Shown piece after piece: positions 1-11,824 of a stretch of DNA of 64,000 nucleotides. Positions within the stretch are counted from its first letter, which is position 1; every line of letters begins with the position of its first letter. A program made the position numbers and the translations under genes. Origin of the DNA: an uncultured Paracoccaceae bacterium (GTDB lineage Bacteria; Pseudomonadota; Alphaproteobacteria; Rhodobacterales; Rhodobacteraceae); assembly GCA_947496605.1 (NCBI GenBank), contig CANMDF010000001.1, positions 868,001 to 932,000 on the forward strand, given 5' to 3'. The notes beneath the pieces are model-generated. The model was given only the letters and a program-made list of their open reading frames with translations, was not told the DNA's origin and did no database searches.

Positions 1-539
1 TAGCTCAGATTACGACCTGCGTTTTCGCCCCGACGAATAGAGACCGTCTGTTCGGGCATATAACGTACCAACTGCACAACATAATCACCGCCAGCACCGG
101 GGGCGGCATTGATGATCACGTTGTTACCACTTCGCGTCAGGTTCACATCAAAAGGTGACCCCTGCCGCGCGTGCGCTTGGATTGCATCCATAACAAGCAT
201 TGCACGAGACCCAACAACGTGATCCACGCCACCGATCACCATTTGCGGTGTATAGACTGTGGTCGCATTGGCGGCGCGTGCATAGGCATGCTGCCTTTGG
301 GTGTTCGCAGGGCTGGCGAATTCGTCTTTCCAGCCAATGTAGTCCCAGTAGTCGACATGTAGCGCCAGTGCGATCACATCATCGCGTTTTGCCAAATCAT
401 GCAGCATTGCATCTGCAGGTGGGCAAGATGAACATCCTTGCGATGTATAAAGCTCAACCACGACCGGCCCGTTTTGTGCAAACGCACTGGACGCCTGCAG
501 CAGGCCAACAAAGGATAGAAGAGCTAATAGGGAACGCAT
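1..539 (-). CDS. DUF1223 thioredoxin-like exported protein (3' end cut off by window)
   Basis: Reading leftwards from an ATG at 539, the frame stays open to base 1, giving about 179 residues with no stop. The N-terminus is a Sec signal peptide (MRSLLALL... cleaved near SAFAQ). It is followed by VVELYTSQGCSSCPPAD, the hallmark CxxC thioredoxin-like motif of the DUF1223 family. HVDYWDYIGWKD and YTPQMVIGG further along are also typical of that family. The function is unknown; a periplasmic thiol or redox role is inferred from the fold. The gene is divergent from acnA across about 230 bp. The C-terminus lies outside the window. Confidence 0.85.
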   Translation of the reverse strand, partial: MRSLLALLSFVGLLQASSAFAQNGPVVVELYTSQGCSSCPPADAMLHDLAKRDDVIALALHVDYWDYIGWKDEFASPANTQRQHAYARAANATTVYTPQMVIGGVDHVVGSRAMLVMDAIQAHARQGSPFDVNLTRSGNNVIINAAPGAGGDYVVQLVRYMPEQTVSIRRGENAGRNLS

Positions 540-649
540 GGCAGGCCTCGAAATTCTGTATTCAAGCTCTGGTGTAATCAGCTTGGGCTGAAATGGCCAA
601 TCAACCAATCGCGAGTGATCTGTTAGGAATGTTTCAGTCGCAAACGCTG

Positions 650-678
650 TTGATCTTTATTGTGTGCAATCGTATACA
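650..678 (+). promoter_or_regulatory. Candidate sigma70-type promoter of acnA
   Basis: TTGATC at 650-655 and TATACA at 673-678 are separated by exactly 17 bp, a near-consensus -35/-10 pair. It lies about 95 bp upstream of the acnA ATG and in the only gap between the two divergent genes. Transcription would start near 685 and leave a leader of roughly 85 nt. Assigned by eye only. Confidence 0.5.
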
Positions 679-771
679 ACGCGCGAAAGCGCCGCATTGC
701 ATGACGATTCTGCATGGTGCATCACCATCTACGATAGCCTTGCTTACGCATCAGCCACGAAAGGGAACGCC

Positions 772-3462
<2,691 letters not shown>

Positions 3463-3484
3463 ACCACCGACGAAATAACAAAAG

Positions 3485-3511
3485 GGCGAGCCGTCATAGT
3501 GATGGCTCGCC
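3485..3511 (+). terminator. Hairpin after acnA, possible terminator
   Basis: GGCGAGCCGTCA and TGATGGCTCGCC form a 12-bp stem with one G-T pair and a 3-nt loop, 22 bp after the acnA stop. No immediate T-run follows (the nearest is about 12 nt on), so it may be a weak or factor-assisted terminator. Confidence 0.45.
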
Positions 3512-3540
3512 TCAGCCACGCAGATTTTGTATGATGCTTT

Positions 3541-4293
3541 ATGCGTCACTCTTTCATTGTTCTTGCTCTTATCATTGCGTCACCAACGATCGCAGAAACC
3601 GATCAACAGAATCCCTGCATTCTGTCGGATGCCATTGCAAACCCATCCGAAACAATCGCGATCTGCAATGAGGTGATCGCCAAACGATCAACCAACCCCG
3701 CCGTGCGTGGACCTGCCCTTCACAATCGGGGGATCGCATACCGCCAATTGGGTGACATTGAACAAAGCATCGCTGATTTCAACGCGGTGCTTGCGATTGA
3801 TCCGACAAACACCCCGACAAAACGCATGTTGGCGTGGACTTACCGCCAGTCAGGGCAAATTGCGACGGCCGAGGCGCTTTACACCGCCATTCTGGATGAA
3901 GATGACCATTGGCAAGGCTGGTTGTCGCGTTGTGCCGTCAGGACCGATCTCAAAAGGTATAATGGCGCGATCCGCGATTGCTCCGAAGTGGAACAACGCC
4001 TCTCACTTGATACTGCCATGTCAGAGGAAAGTCGCCAAAGCGTCATGCAGGACGTGTGGTATTTCACAGCGATTGCACTGAATGAACTGAACCGTCCCGG
4101 AACCGCAGCCAGCGTCGCGCGGCAAGGTCTGGGTCTGCCCGATATCAATGGACGCCTCTATTTCGTGACACTTGTTGGGCTTTGGAACAGCAACCAATTG
4201 GCGCAGATCGACAGCATTTTAGCCGAGGGTCTGGTCCGTTATCCGGATGATGCGGAATTGCAATTCTTCCAAACCCAGTGGGAAAAGCGCTAG
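3541..4293 (+). CDS. Exported tetratricopeptide-repeat protein
   Basis: This 250-aa protein has a signal peptide (MRHSFIVLALIIASPTIA, cleaved before ETDQQ) and TPR-type helical repeats. RGIAYRQLGDIEQSIADFNAVLAIDPTN is a clear TPR unit around residues 60-90, and the next repeat contains YRQSGQIATAEALY. TPRs are scaffolds for protein contacts, so a periplasmic adaptor role is inferred. It runs convergently into ccmG, and the two stop codons overlap in CTAG (4290-4293). No specific function can be assigned. Confidence 0.75.
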   Translation: MRHSFIVLALIIASPTIAETDQQNPCILSDAIANPSETIAICNEVIAKRSTNPAVRGPALHNRGIAYRQLGDIEQSIADFNAVLAIDPTNTPTKRMLAWTYRQSGQIATAEALYTAILDEDDHWQGWLSRCAVRTDLKRYNGAIRDCSEVEQRLSLDTAMSEESRQSVMQDVWYFTAIALNELNRPGTAASVARQGLGLPDINGRLYFVTLVGLWNSNQLAQIDSILAEGLVRYPDDAELQFFQTQWEKR

Positions 4294-4826
4294 TTCGTGG
4301 CCTTCGCCAATTCGGGCAAGAACCGTTGCTCGTAATCCGAACCGACCAGCGGCCCGATAAACCGGTAAAGAACAGTGCCGTCCCCATCCACGATGAATGT
4401 CTCTGGCGGCGCGGTCACGCCCCAATCAATTGCCGTCCGTCCGCGTTCATCAAAGGCTGTGGCAAAGAACGGGTCGTCGTAGTCGCGCAAATACCCCGAG
4501 GCCAGCGACTGTTGGTCACGGAAATTGATCCCTGCGACCCGATACCCTTGCGCCTCAAGGTCCAGCAAGTTCGGATGCTCGGCCCGGCACGGCGGGCACC
4601 AGCTGGCCCAGAAATTTACCAAAGTGATGTCGCCTGCTCGCAGATCATCTGCCGTCAGTTGTGCTGTGCCCTGCACTGCTTCTGCGGGAATGGCCGGTGC
4701 TTGATTGCCCACAAATGTCGATGGCAACTCATCGGGGTTATCACGCATCATCCCAGCCAACGCGAGGCCCGCAAAGGCCGCGAAAATCACTGGTGGCATG
4801 ATCATAAGGGGCGAGACTTTAGCCAT
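4290..4826 (-). CDS. ccmG: Thiol:disulfide interchange protein CcmG/DsbE
   Basis: This 178-aa membrane-anchored thioredoxin keeps apocytochrome c CxxCH motifs reduced during heme attachment. It has one N-terminal TM segment (residues 8-26). The periplasmic thioredoxin domain has Cys77 and Cys80 in NFWASWCPPCRAEHP, and the cis-Pro region is TAPPETFIVD. The open frame extends further upstream. I start at 4826 because that ATG overlaps the ccmD stop (ATGGCTAA) and gives the normal family length. It is the last gene of the sec-ccm operon and overlaps a convergent TPR gene at its stop. Confidence 0.93.
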   Translation of the reverse strand: MAKVSPLMIMPPVIFAAFAGLALAGMMRDNPDELPSTFVGNQAPAIPAEAVQGTAQLTADDLRAGDITLVNFWASWCPPCRAEHPNLLDLEAQGYRVAGINFRDQQSLASGYLRDYDDPFFATAFDERGRTAIDWGVTAPPETFIVDGDGTVLYRFIGPLVGSDYEQRFLPELAKATN

Positions 4827-4962
4827 TCTTCTCAACGGCCTCCAAGGCAGCACGCACCTTTGCGTAGCGCCGCCAGCTGAGCCAAACGATGCCCGCAAGC
4901 AGCACAATGCTGACGGCATATGCCGACAACACTTCGACAGCATATGTTCCTAAATCAGGCAC
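4819..4962 (-). CDS. ccmD: Heme exporter protein CcmD
   Basis: This is a 47-residue single-TM protein (VPDLGTYAVEVLSAYAV..., ending EAVEKNG). It has the usual CcmD pattern: a short periplasmic tail, one TM helix, and a basic cytoplasmic WRRYAKVR stretch. It starts with GTG at 4962, 8 bp inside the 3' end of ccmC, and its TAA overlaps the ATG of ccmG, so all three are translationally coupled. CcmD helps release heme-loaded CcmE from CcmABC. Small size and the GTG start make it easy to miss. Confidence 0.85.
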   Translation of the reverse strand: MPDLGTYAVEVLSAYAVSIVLLAGIVWLSWRRYAKVRAALEAVEKNG

Positions 4963-5683
4963 GGCGCGCCCTCGCTTCTAGGGCACGAATACGGCGTGCG
5001 CGAATTTCGGTACGTGTCCGCATCAAGACCAAAGCAATAAACAACAGCACAAATCCTGCGATGCAGACCAGCAACGGGAACCAGAACACATCCGCGACGT
5101 TCTCTTCTTTATCCAGTGACAACGACGCCCCTTGGTGCAGCCCTTGGTTCCAGAACAGCACCGCATAGCGCGACAGGATCGCGAAGACCGAACCGACCAT
5201 GCATAACACGGACGTTAGATCTGCGGCTGTGTCGGGATCCTCAATCGCCTCCCACAACGCGATGTAGCCCAAATAGAACAAGAAGAGGATCAGAAATGAA
5301 GTCAAACGCGGGTCCCACGCCCAATAGGTGCCCCACATCGGTTGGCCCCAGATACCGCCTGTAAAAAGCGCAATCAGGGTGAATACGACACCGACAGGAG
5401 CCGCAGCACGGGCCGCAAGTGCCGATACATGGTGGCGCCGCACAACCCAGATCAGAGACGCCACCAACATCATGATCCATGCATTGATCGCCATCAGTGC
5501 AGACGGCACATGCAGATAGATGATCTTAACAGTCGATCCTTGGCGGAAATCATCGGGCGTAAAAAAGAACCCCCAGATCAGGCCAACCAAAAGGCAAACG
5601 CCAGCCAGCCCAAAGGTCCACGGCAAGACCGGTCTGGTCCATCCCATGAACCGCTTTGGATTGGCATATTCCCACATCGACAT
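4955..5683 (-). CDS. ccmC: Heme export/handling protein CcmC
   Basis: This 242-aa membrane protein has six predicted TM helices. The tryptophan-rich heme-handling (WWD) motif is clear in WGTYWAWDPRLTS, and periplasmic His residues flank it (YLHVPSALM). CcmC loads heme onto the chaperone CcmE during System I cytochrome c maturation. It lies 42 bp after ccmB and overlaps ccmD by 8 bp. The ATG at 5683 gives MSMWEYANPKRFM; a second Met two codons on is an alternative start. Confidence 0.95.
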   Translation of the reverse strand: MSMWEYANPKRFMGWTRPVLPWTFGLAGVCLLVGLIWGFFFTPDDFRQGSTVKIIYLHVPSALMAINAWIMMLVASLIWVVRRHHVSALAARAAAPVGVVFTLIALFTGGIWGQPMWGTYWAWDPRLTSFLILFLFYLGYIALWEAIEDPDTAADLTSVLCMVGSVFAILSRYAVLFWNQGLHQGASLSLDKEENVADVFWFPLLVCIAGFVLLFIALVLMRTRTEIRARRIRALEARARRA

Positions 5684-5725
5684 ATGCGCTATCTATCCTT
5701 CATCCCAAACACCCTCAATCCCCGA

Positions 5726-6382
5726 TCACCGCAGATTGATGCGTAACACAGCCGCAGTTGCGAATGGCAGCAAGGCAAACGATCCGGCGGTAATGCCGCC
5801 CATCAACATCAACGCACCAGTCGGGTCCAATCCCTCCGCGCCGCGCCTTACAGCCTCAGCCCCGAAGATCAGGGTTGGCACGTAGAGTGGTAATACCAGC
5901 AGCGACAACAAAAGCCCGCCGCGCCGCAATCCAACGGTCAAAGCGGCCCCAAAGGTTCCGATCATCGACAGCGCAGGTGTACCGACCAAAAGCGAGATCA
6001 AAAGGTAGACATAGGCCTCTGGCGCGAGGCTTAGCAGAAAACCCAAAGCGGGTGCTGCTAACGTCAGAGGCAATCCCGTCGTGATCCAATGCGCAAGCGC
6101 TTTGATCATCGCCGCCCCTTCCATTGGCAATGGCGAGGTCGCCAGCAGTGCCAGCGAACCGTCTTCATAATCCAGCGCAAAGATACGGTCGAGCGACAGC
6201 AAGGCTGCCAAGAGAGACGCGACCCACAAAATGCCGGGCGCGATCCGTGACAATAGCTCTGTTTCTGGGCCAACACCGAAAGGCACCAACACCACAACGA
6301 TCAAAAAGAACGCAAGGCCTAGACCAAAACCGCCCCCTGCCCTGATTGCCAGTCGCAGGTCGCGCAGAAGTAACGCGATCAC
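5726..6382 (-). CDS. ccmB: Heme exporter permease CcmB
   Basis: This 218-aa, six-TM integral membrane protein is the permease partner of the CcmA ATPase, in the complex that releases holo-CcmE. LDRIFALDYEDGSLALLATSPLP is typical of CcmB. The start codon is GTG at 6382, overlapping the ccmA stop as GTGA, which indicates coupled translation. The length matches the family (about 220 aa). Confidence 0.93.
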   Translation of the reverse strand: MIALLLRDLRLAIRAGGGFGLGLAFFLIVVVLVPFGVGPETELLSRIAPGILWVASLLAALLSLDRIFALDYEDGSLALLATSPLPMEGAAMIKALAHWITTGLPLTLAAPALGFLLSLAPEAYVYLLISLLVGTPALSMIGTFGAALTVGLRRGGLLLSLLVLPLYVPTLIFGAEAVRRGAEGLDPTGALMLMGGITAGSFALLPFATAAVLRINLR

Positions 6383-6993
6383 AAGAACGCCTCGTCTGAT
6401 CCGCCGCCTGCATCATCTGCTGCTTTGAACGGGGTCAGGTCCAGCTCCGGTGCGTCCAGCCCCATGTCAATATGGGTCGCGATCACCGCAACACCGCCTG
6501 CAGCCAGATGCGTGTTCTGCAACCAATCGGCAAACATTCTGACCGAGAACGCGTCCAACGACACGGTCGGTTCGTCCAAAAACAGGACTTTGCGTCCGAT
6601 CACACCCAAGCGCGCCAAACCTAAGCGGCGTTTTTGACCGGCAGAAAGTGTCCCACCCAGACGGTCTCGCAAATCAGCCAGGTCGAATGTCTTAAGAATT
6701 TCGTCGGGCAAATCCGCCGCATGCACATCGGCCCAAAACTTTAGATTCTCGGTTACGGTCAGCGCAGTTTTGATCCCATCAGCGTGGCTGGCATATGCGC
6801 CCTCATCCTCGGGAAAACGCACCGTGCCGTCCGTGGCAGGTTGCAAGCCCGCCAAAGTGCGCAACAGGGTCGTTTTGCCAATCCCATTGGGGCCCCGCAA
6901 AATCAGGGCCCGACCCGCCTCAACCGCAAAGCTGACCTCTGTCAGTACAGGCACACCACCGCGTGCGCAGGTCAGGTTTTCAACGGTCAGCAT
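6379..6993 (-). CDS. ccmA: Heme exporter ATP-binding protein CcmA
   Basis: This 204-aa ABC ATPase has Walker A GPNGIGKTT (about residues 34-42), signature LSAGQKRRLGLAR and Walker B KVLFLDEPTVSLD. Paired with CcmB it powers release of heme-CcmE from CcmC/D. Its ATG at 6993 shares a base with the TAA of the upstream DUF498 gene (TAATG), and it overlaps ccmB by 4 bp. Length is normal for CcmA. Confidence 0.94.
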   Translation of the reverse strand: MLTVENLTCARGGVPVLTEVSFAVEAGRALILRGPNGIGKTTLLRTLAGLQPATDGTVRFPEDEGAYASHADGIKTALTVTENLKFWADVHAADLPDEILKTFDLADLRDRLGGTLSAGQKRRLGLARLGVIGRKVLFLDEPTVSLDAFSVRMFADWLQNTHLAAGGVAVIATHIDMGLDAPELDLTPFKAADDAGGGSDEAFL

Positions 6994-7346
6994 TAGATGG
7001 GCAACAGGGCCACGGCCACGCGCCGCCCCTCTGACAACAGCACGTTGTAGGTGCGACAGGCAGCAGGTGATGCCATAGTTTCCACCCCGATCCCCGCCTC
7101 TTCCAAAGTGGTGCGGAACGCTTGGGGTGGATGGGCGATCTCAGCGCCTGTGCCAACGAACAAGACATCAATATCAGCCACGTATTCCAAGACAGTCGCG
7201 GTGTCATCAAACCCGCCCCAGCCCTTGACGGCTCCGGGCAAGACCATCACAGCGCCCTCGTACTTCTTGCCGCCAACACGGAAGAACCCCGTGCCATAGC
7301 CGTCAATCGGCACTGCGTCGTTATAGCTGATTTCGTTCAGGCGCAT
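6993..7346 (-). CDS. Mth938-like (DUF498) domain protein
   Basis: This 117-aa protein matches the small Mth938/DUF498 family: an N-terminal ISYNDAVPIDGYGTGFFRVGG strand region, then DVLFVGTGAEI and a C-terminal ACRTYNVLLSEGRRVAVALLP. The family has no settled biochemical role; NDUFAF3-type assembly factors belong to the same superfamily. It sits between secF (10 bp away) and ccmA (stop/start overlap). This matches the common placement next to secDF in alphaproteobacteria and suggests a membrane-protein biogenesis link. Confidence 0.8.
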   Translation of the reverse strand: MRLNEISYNDAVPIDGYGTGFFRVGGKKYEGAVMVLPGAVKGWGGFDDTATVLEYVADIDVLFVGTGAEIAHPPQAFRTTLEEAGIGVETMASPAACRTYNVLLSEGRRVAVALLPI

Positions 7347-7356
7347 GTTGCCCCCT

Positions 7357-8325
7357 TCAGGTATCGATATGACCGTATTTCGTGCCGGCGTTCAGATCTT
7401 TCTTAGACCAATCACGCTTGACCCCTAGGACCAACAGAATAGCAGAGGCCACAAAGATCGACGAATAGGTTCCGATCAAAACACCCCACATCATCGCAAA
7501 GACAAAGCCGCGGATCACGTCACCGCCCAAGATGAACAAAGCAAGCAACGCCAGCATTGTGGTGACCGAGGTCATCAACGTCCGGCTGAGCGTTTCATTG
7601 ATCGAGATATTCAGAACCTCCTTGAGGTCCTTTTTCTTATACTTGCGCAAGTTTTCCCGCACGCGGTCAAAGACGATCACGGTGTCGTTGATCGAATAAC
7701 CAACGATGGTCAGTAAAGCTGCGATAATCGCCAGATCAAACTTAATCTGTAGTTCCGAGAAAATACCAATCGTCAGGATCACATCGTGGCTTAGCGCAAG
7801 GACCGCGCCGACAGCAAACTGCCATTCAAAGCGCATCCAGATGTAAAGCAGGATCGCGATAACGGCCAAAGCCACAGCGATTATGGCCGTCTGGATCAAT
7901 TCGCCCGATACTTTGGGGCCTACGGATTCGACGGATGGAAAGGTCATTCCGGGATCTATCGTACGCAAGGCAGATTGGATTGCTTCAATTGTCTCTGATG
8001 CGATCCGCTCGTCACCCTCTTGGGCCTGCACACGGACGAGAGCCACATATTGGTCTTCGTCAAAAAGCGGATCGTCAACGGGTGCAATAGAAATATCGCC
8101 CAGATCAAGCGCATCAAGAACGGCGCGATATTCAGCAACATCCACGGGCTGCGAACTGTCCGTCCGAATGCTCGTGCCGCCTTGGAAATCAATGCCGTAG
8201 TTCAGCCCCTGATACAGGAACGACGCAAAGGCGATGACCATGGCAACCATGGAAATGCCCAGCCAAACTCGGGCTTTGCTAAAGAAATCGATAGATGTGT
8301 TTTCGCGAACCAGTCTTAAGCGCAT
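7357..8325 (-). CDS. secF: Protein translocase subunit SecF
   Basis: This 322-aa, six-TM RND-fold protein works with SecD to pull proteins across the inner membrane using the proton gradient. The family motif YGIDFQGGTSI follows TM1, and the conserved TM4-5 block reads VGYSINDTVIVFDRVREN. It starts 1 bp after the secD stop, so expression is coupled. Length is typical. Confidence 0.97.
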   Translation of the reverse strand: MRLRLVRENTSIDFFSKARVWLGISMVAMVIAFASFLYQGLNYGIDFQGGTSIRTDSSQPVDVAEYRAVLDALDLGDISIAPVDDPLFDEDQYVALVRVQAQEGDERIASETIEAIQSALRTIDPGMTFPSVESVGPKVSGELIQTAIIAVALAVIAILLYIWMRFEWQFAVGAVLALSHDVILTIGIFSELQIKFDLAIIAALLTIVGYSINDTVIVFDRVRENLRKYKKKDLKEVLNISINETLSRTLMTSVTTMLALLALFILGGDVIRGFVFAMMWGVLIGTYSSIFVASAILLVLGVKRDWSKKDLNAGTKYGHIDT

Positions 8326-8326
8326 A

Positions 8327-9988
8327 TCAAACCTCGATTGTCTTTGGGCGGGTGCGCGAGAACCAGATCACGATCAGTGACCGGGTGACGAAAATCGCAG
8401 TGAAAACGGATGTGATAATGCCAAAGCCCAAGGTCACGGCAAAGCCGCTGACGGGGCCAGAGCCCATGGTGAACAAGATCACAGCCGTGATGAATGTAGT
8501 GATGTTGGCGTCAATGATCGACGACAGCGCCTTTTCATAGCCGAGCTCAATCGCGCGTGCCGGACCTTTGGCGGTCTTCAACTCTTCGCGTATTCGCTCA
8601 AACACGATCACGTTTGCATCGACCGCCATACCAATGGTCAGCACGATACCCGCAATGCCGGGCAACGTCAGAGTGGCACCCACGATGCTCAGTAGGCCAA
8701 AGATGAGACCGACGTTAATGACTAGCGCGACATTCGCGAATAGCCCGAACAGGCCGTAGCTCAGGAACATATAAACCAAGATCGCAAGGCCCGCGACGAT
8801 ACAAGCAATTTGACCGGCGGCGATACTGTCCGCGCCCAGTTCAGGTCCGATTGTGCGTTCCTCTAAGAAGGTCAGTTCGGCAGGCAAAGCACCCGCACGC
8901 AGCAAAACCGCAAGGTTTGTGGCTTCTTCAACCGTGAAGTTACCTGTGATGATGCCCGAACCACCGGGGATATGGCTTTGGATCGTGGGTGCCGAAATCA
9001 CTTCATTGTCCAGCACGATCGCAAAGGGGCTGCCGATATTTTCTAGCGTATAGTCGCCAAATTCACGCGCGGCAGAGGTATTAAACCGGAACGCAACAGC
9101 CGGTTGGCCGTTTTGGTCAAAATCAAGCTGTGCGTTCTCAAGGTCTTCGCCCGTCACAACAGGACGACGCTCAAGAATATAAAGCAGGTTCGGGCTCTCT
9201 TGCGACGGCACGATCATATTGCCTGTGCCTGCCGATCCATCAGGGTCGCTCGTCGTGCCCTGCACCGGATTAAATGTCAGCTGCGCTGTGGTTCCCAGCA
9301 GTTCGATAATCTCATTGGCGGACCCGACACCCGGCACCTGCACCAAAATCCGCTCGGACCCTTGGCGCTGGATCGTGGGTTCGCGCGTGCCAACCTCATC
9401 AATCCGGCGGCGAATGATTTCAAGCGTTTGCATGATCGTCCGCTCGTTCATCGCGGCCATTTCGGCTTCGCTGAGCGTGATTGTCAGGATCGGACCGTTG
9501 ATCCGCACATCAATGTTGGTGGACGCGGCACCTGTGAAAGACGCAACAGGCGTGGCCAAGCCGCGTGCAATTTCAAACGCACGGGTGGCACCCTCAGCTT
9601 GAGAAATGCGCACGCGGAGCTCAGTCTCGGGGCTTTCCTCACGTGTCACAAAACCAACAGTGTCGCGTTCGGCCGCAAGTGCATCACGGACCGTTGGCCA
9701 AAACCCTTCAAGGAAAGACACATGCACATCTTCAACTTGCACTTCGACCAGCAAATGCGCACCGCCGCGCAAATCGAGGCCTAGATTGACAAGGCTGGAT
9801 GGCAGAAAGCTCGGCCACTGCGCCGCATCTGCTTCAAGTTCCGCATTGGTGACACCTTCTTCAATGAACACCATGGCGTCATTGTGGGTTTCAACCCGGC
9901 CATAAAAGCCATTGGGCATCGCAAAAGTCAGTCCGACGATCACGGTCAGCCAGATCATCACAAGCTTGGGGAACGAAATATTCAGCAT
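8327..9988 (-). CDS. secD: Protein translocase subunit SecD
   Basis: This 553-aa protein has an N-terminal TM, a large periplasmic P1 head containing GLDLRGGAHLLVEV (about residues 68-81), then five more TMs. The conserved proton-path region is IGMAVDANVIVFERIREE. It is the SecF partner in Sec-dependent export. It lies 24 bp downstream of yajC and 1 bp upstream of secF. The ATG at 9988 gives the expected hydrophobic N-terminus MLNISFPKLVMIW. Confidence 0.97.
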   Translation of the reverse strand: MLNISFPKLVMIWLTVIVGLTFAMPNGFYGRVETHNDAMVFIEEGVTNAELEADAAQWPSFLPSSLVNLGLDLRGGAHLLVEVQVEDVHVSFLEGFWPTVRDALAAERDTVGFVTREESPETELRVRISQAEGATRAFEIARGLATPVASFTGAASTNIDVRINGPILTITLSEAEMAAMNERTIMQTLEIIRRRIDEVGTREPTIQRQGSERILVQVPGVGSANEIIELLGTTAQLTFNPVQGTTSDPDGSAGTGNMIVPSQESPNLLYILERRPVVTGEDLENAQLDFDQNGQPAVAFRFNTSAAREFGDYTLENIGSPFAIVLDNEVISAPTIQSHIPGGSGIITGNFTVEEATNLAVLLRAGALPAELTFLEERTIGPELGADSIAAGQIACIVAGLAILVYMFLSYGLFGLFANVALVINVGLIFGLLSIVGATLTLPGIAGIVLTIGMAVDANVIVFERIREELKTAKGPARAIELGYEKALSSIIDANITTFITAVILFTMGSGPVSGFAVTLGFGIITSVFTAIFVTRSLIVIWFSRTRPKTIEV

Positions 9989-10012
9989 GAAGCGCGCCTC
10001 GCCGGCAAGATT

Positions 10013-10297
10013 TTAGGTTTTCGCCGGTTCGGTCTTATTCATCACAGTGGCGATAGTTGACTTGACCACGCGTACTTTGACGTCTTTCGCGATTTCGACT
10101 TCAACTTCGTTACTGTCGTCTTCTTTGACCTTCACGATTTTACCAACAACACCACCTTGGGTGATAATCTGGTCGCCCCGGCGCAGTCCGGCCAACATAG
10201 CGGCATGTTCTTTCAGCTTTTTCTGCTGTGGGCGGATCAGCAAGAAGTACATGATCGCAAAGATCAGCAGCAACATGATTAGGTCTTCGGCTCTCAT
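10013..10297 (-). CDS. yajC: Preprotein translocase subunit YajC
   Basis: This 94-aa single-TM protein of the SecDF-YajC complex contains the hallmark [15 protein letters not shown] just after the TM, then [17 protein letters not shown]. The frame is open for a further 80 codons upstream. The start at 10297 ([11 protein letters not shown]) fits the family length and leaves an intergenic space shared with the divergent serS. First gene of the yajC-secDF-DUF498-ccm run. Confidence 0.95.
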   Translation of the reverse strand: MRAEDLIMLLLIFAIMYFLLIRPQQKKLKEHAAMLAGLRRGDQIITQGGVVGKIVKVKEDDSNEVEVEIAKDVKVRVVKSTIATVMNKTEPAKT

Positions 10298-10531
10298 ATT
10301 CCATCCCTTTTGGTCGTGTGGCGTTTGCGCCTTGGAAACTTGCGGCACATTATGTCCGGCACCCATGATTGGCAACCGCGATTGGCCTGTTTTGATCAGG
10401 CTTTCATGCGATATGGGGGCGGGTTTGGCCGAAAGCAATCGCGAACCCGTAAAACGGCGCATTTCATAGTTCACTTGGAGGCCACAATCAGGCATATGAC
10501 GGCCACCAAACACCGCAAAAGGACCGACGCC
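10298..10531. other. Divergent yajC/serS intergenic region
   Basis: These 234 bp separate yajC and serS and must hold both promoters. The frames of both genes remain open into the region, but the encoded extensions do not resemble either family. I see no convincing -35/-10 pair or structured leader. Confidence 0.4.
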
Positions 10532-11824
10532 ATGCATGACATTCGTACCATTCGTGACAACCCTGCCGCTTTTGATGCCGCATTGTCTCGCCGTGGGAAT
10601 GCGCCTGTGTCGTCCAAAATCCTTGCAATGGATGAAGCACGCCGCGCCAAAATTCTCGCCGCTGAAACAGCACAGGCCGAGGCAAACAAAGCCGCCAAAG
10701 AGGTGGGTGCTGCCAAAGGCCGCGGTGATGAGGCCGAATTTGAACGGCTGCGTGCGCTGGTCGGCGAAAAGAAAGCCCAGATTGCGGCCTTGAACGATGA
10801 GGCCAAGGCAGAAGATGCAGCCCTCACCGATCTGTTGATGGGCATTCCAAACCTACCCGATGACAGCATTCCTGACGGCGCGGATGAGGACGACAACGTC
10901 GAAATCCATCGCCATGGATCGCCAAAGAACCTCGACTTTGACCCGGTTGAGCATTTCGACATCCCCGCAATTCGTCCGGGCATGGATTTTGAGACGGCCG
11001 CCAAACTCTCTGGCAGCCGCTTTGTGTTGCTGTCTGGCGCAGTGGCCCGCCTGCACCGCGCATTGGCGCAGTTTATGCTGGACGTCCATGTCGAAGAACA
11101 TGGTCTGACTGAGACCATCACCCCCGTGCTGGTGCGCGAAGAGATGATGTATGGCACCGGCCAATTGCCCAAATTCGGCGAAGACAGCTATCAAACCACA
11201 AACGGCTGGTGGCTGATCCCAACGGCTGAGGTCACTTTGACCAATATCGTCAATGGCCTGACGGTTGATGAATCTTACCTGCCCCGCCGCTATTGCGCTC
11301 ACACCCAGTGTTTCCGGTCAGAGGCAGGGTCCGCAGGCCGCGACACATCCGGCATGCTGCGCCAGCACCAGTTTGAAAAAGTTGAAATGGTCAGCGTGAC
11401 ACGGCCAGAAGACAGCGCCGCCGAACACGACCGCATGACAGGCTGCGCCCAAGCGATCCTTGAAAAGCTGGAGCTGCCCTACCGCACAGTCGTGCTGTGC
11501 ACCGGCGACCTGGGCTTTGGCATGACCAAAACCCACGACATCGAAGTGTGGTTGCCCGGCCAGAACACCTACCGCGAGATCAGCTCAGTTTCCGTTGCAG
11601 GCGACTATCAAGCCCGCCGGATGAACGCACGTTATAAGCCCGAAGCAGGCGGCAAACCACAGTTCGTGCATACGCTGAACGGATCAGGCTTGGCCGTTGG
11701 CCGCGCACTGATCGCTGTTGTCGAAAACGGGCAGCAGGCCGATGGATCGGTAGATTTGCCTGCTGCGCTGCACCCGTACCTGCGCGGTAAGACGCGGATC
11801 AATGCCGACGGACAAATGGTCTAA
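10532..11824 (+). CDS. serS: Serine--tRNA ligase
   Basis: This 430-aa class II aminoacyl-tRNA synthetase charges tRNA-Ser. It starts [18 protein letters not shown], followed by the long antiparallel coiled-coil arm that contacts tRNA (about residues 30-100, [18 protein letters not shown]). The catalytic domain has motif 2 [21 protein letters not shown] and motif 3 [18 protein letters not shown]. The ATG at 10532 is chosen over an upstream open stretch by family N-terminus. Its stop overlaps that of the convergent DUF2235 gene by 4 bp. Confidence 0.97.
   Translation: MHDIRTIRDNPAAFDAALSRRGNAPVSSKILAMDEARRAKILAAETAQAEANKAAKEVGAAKGRGDEAEFERLRALVGEKKAQIAALNDEAKAEDAALTDLLMGIPNLPDDSIPDGADEDDNVEIHRHGSPKNLDFDPVEHFDIPAIRPGMDFETAAKLSGSRFVLLSGAVARLHRALAQFMLDVHVEEHGLTETITPVLVREEMMYGTGQLPKFGEDSYQTTNGWWLIPTAEVTLTNIVNGLTVDESYLPRRYCAHTQCFRSEAGSAGRDTSGMLRQHQFEKVEMVSVTRPEDSAAEHDRMTGCAQAILEKLELPYRTVVLCTGDLGFGMTKTHDIEVWLPGQNTYREISSVSVAGDYQARRMNARYKPEAGGKPQFVHTLNGSGLAVGRALIAVVENGQQADGSVDLPAALHPYLRGKTRINADGQMV

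Noticed and set aside
664..771. N-terminal extension of acnA
   Set aside because: The 36 in-frame codons contain the candidate promoter's -10 box and transcription start and do not resemble aconitase. The ATG at 772 has a ribosome site and the family N-terminus.
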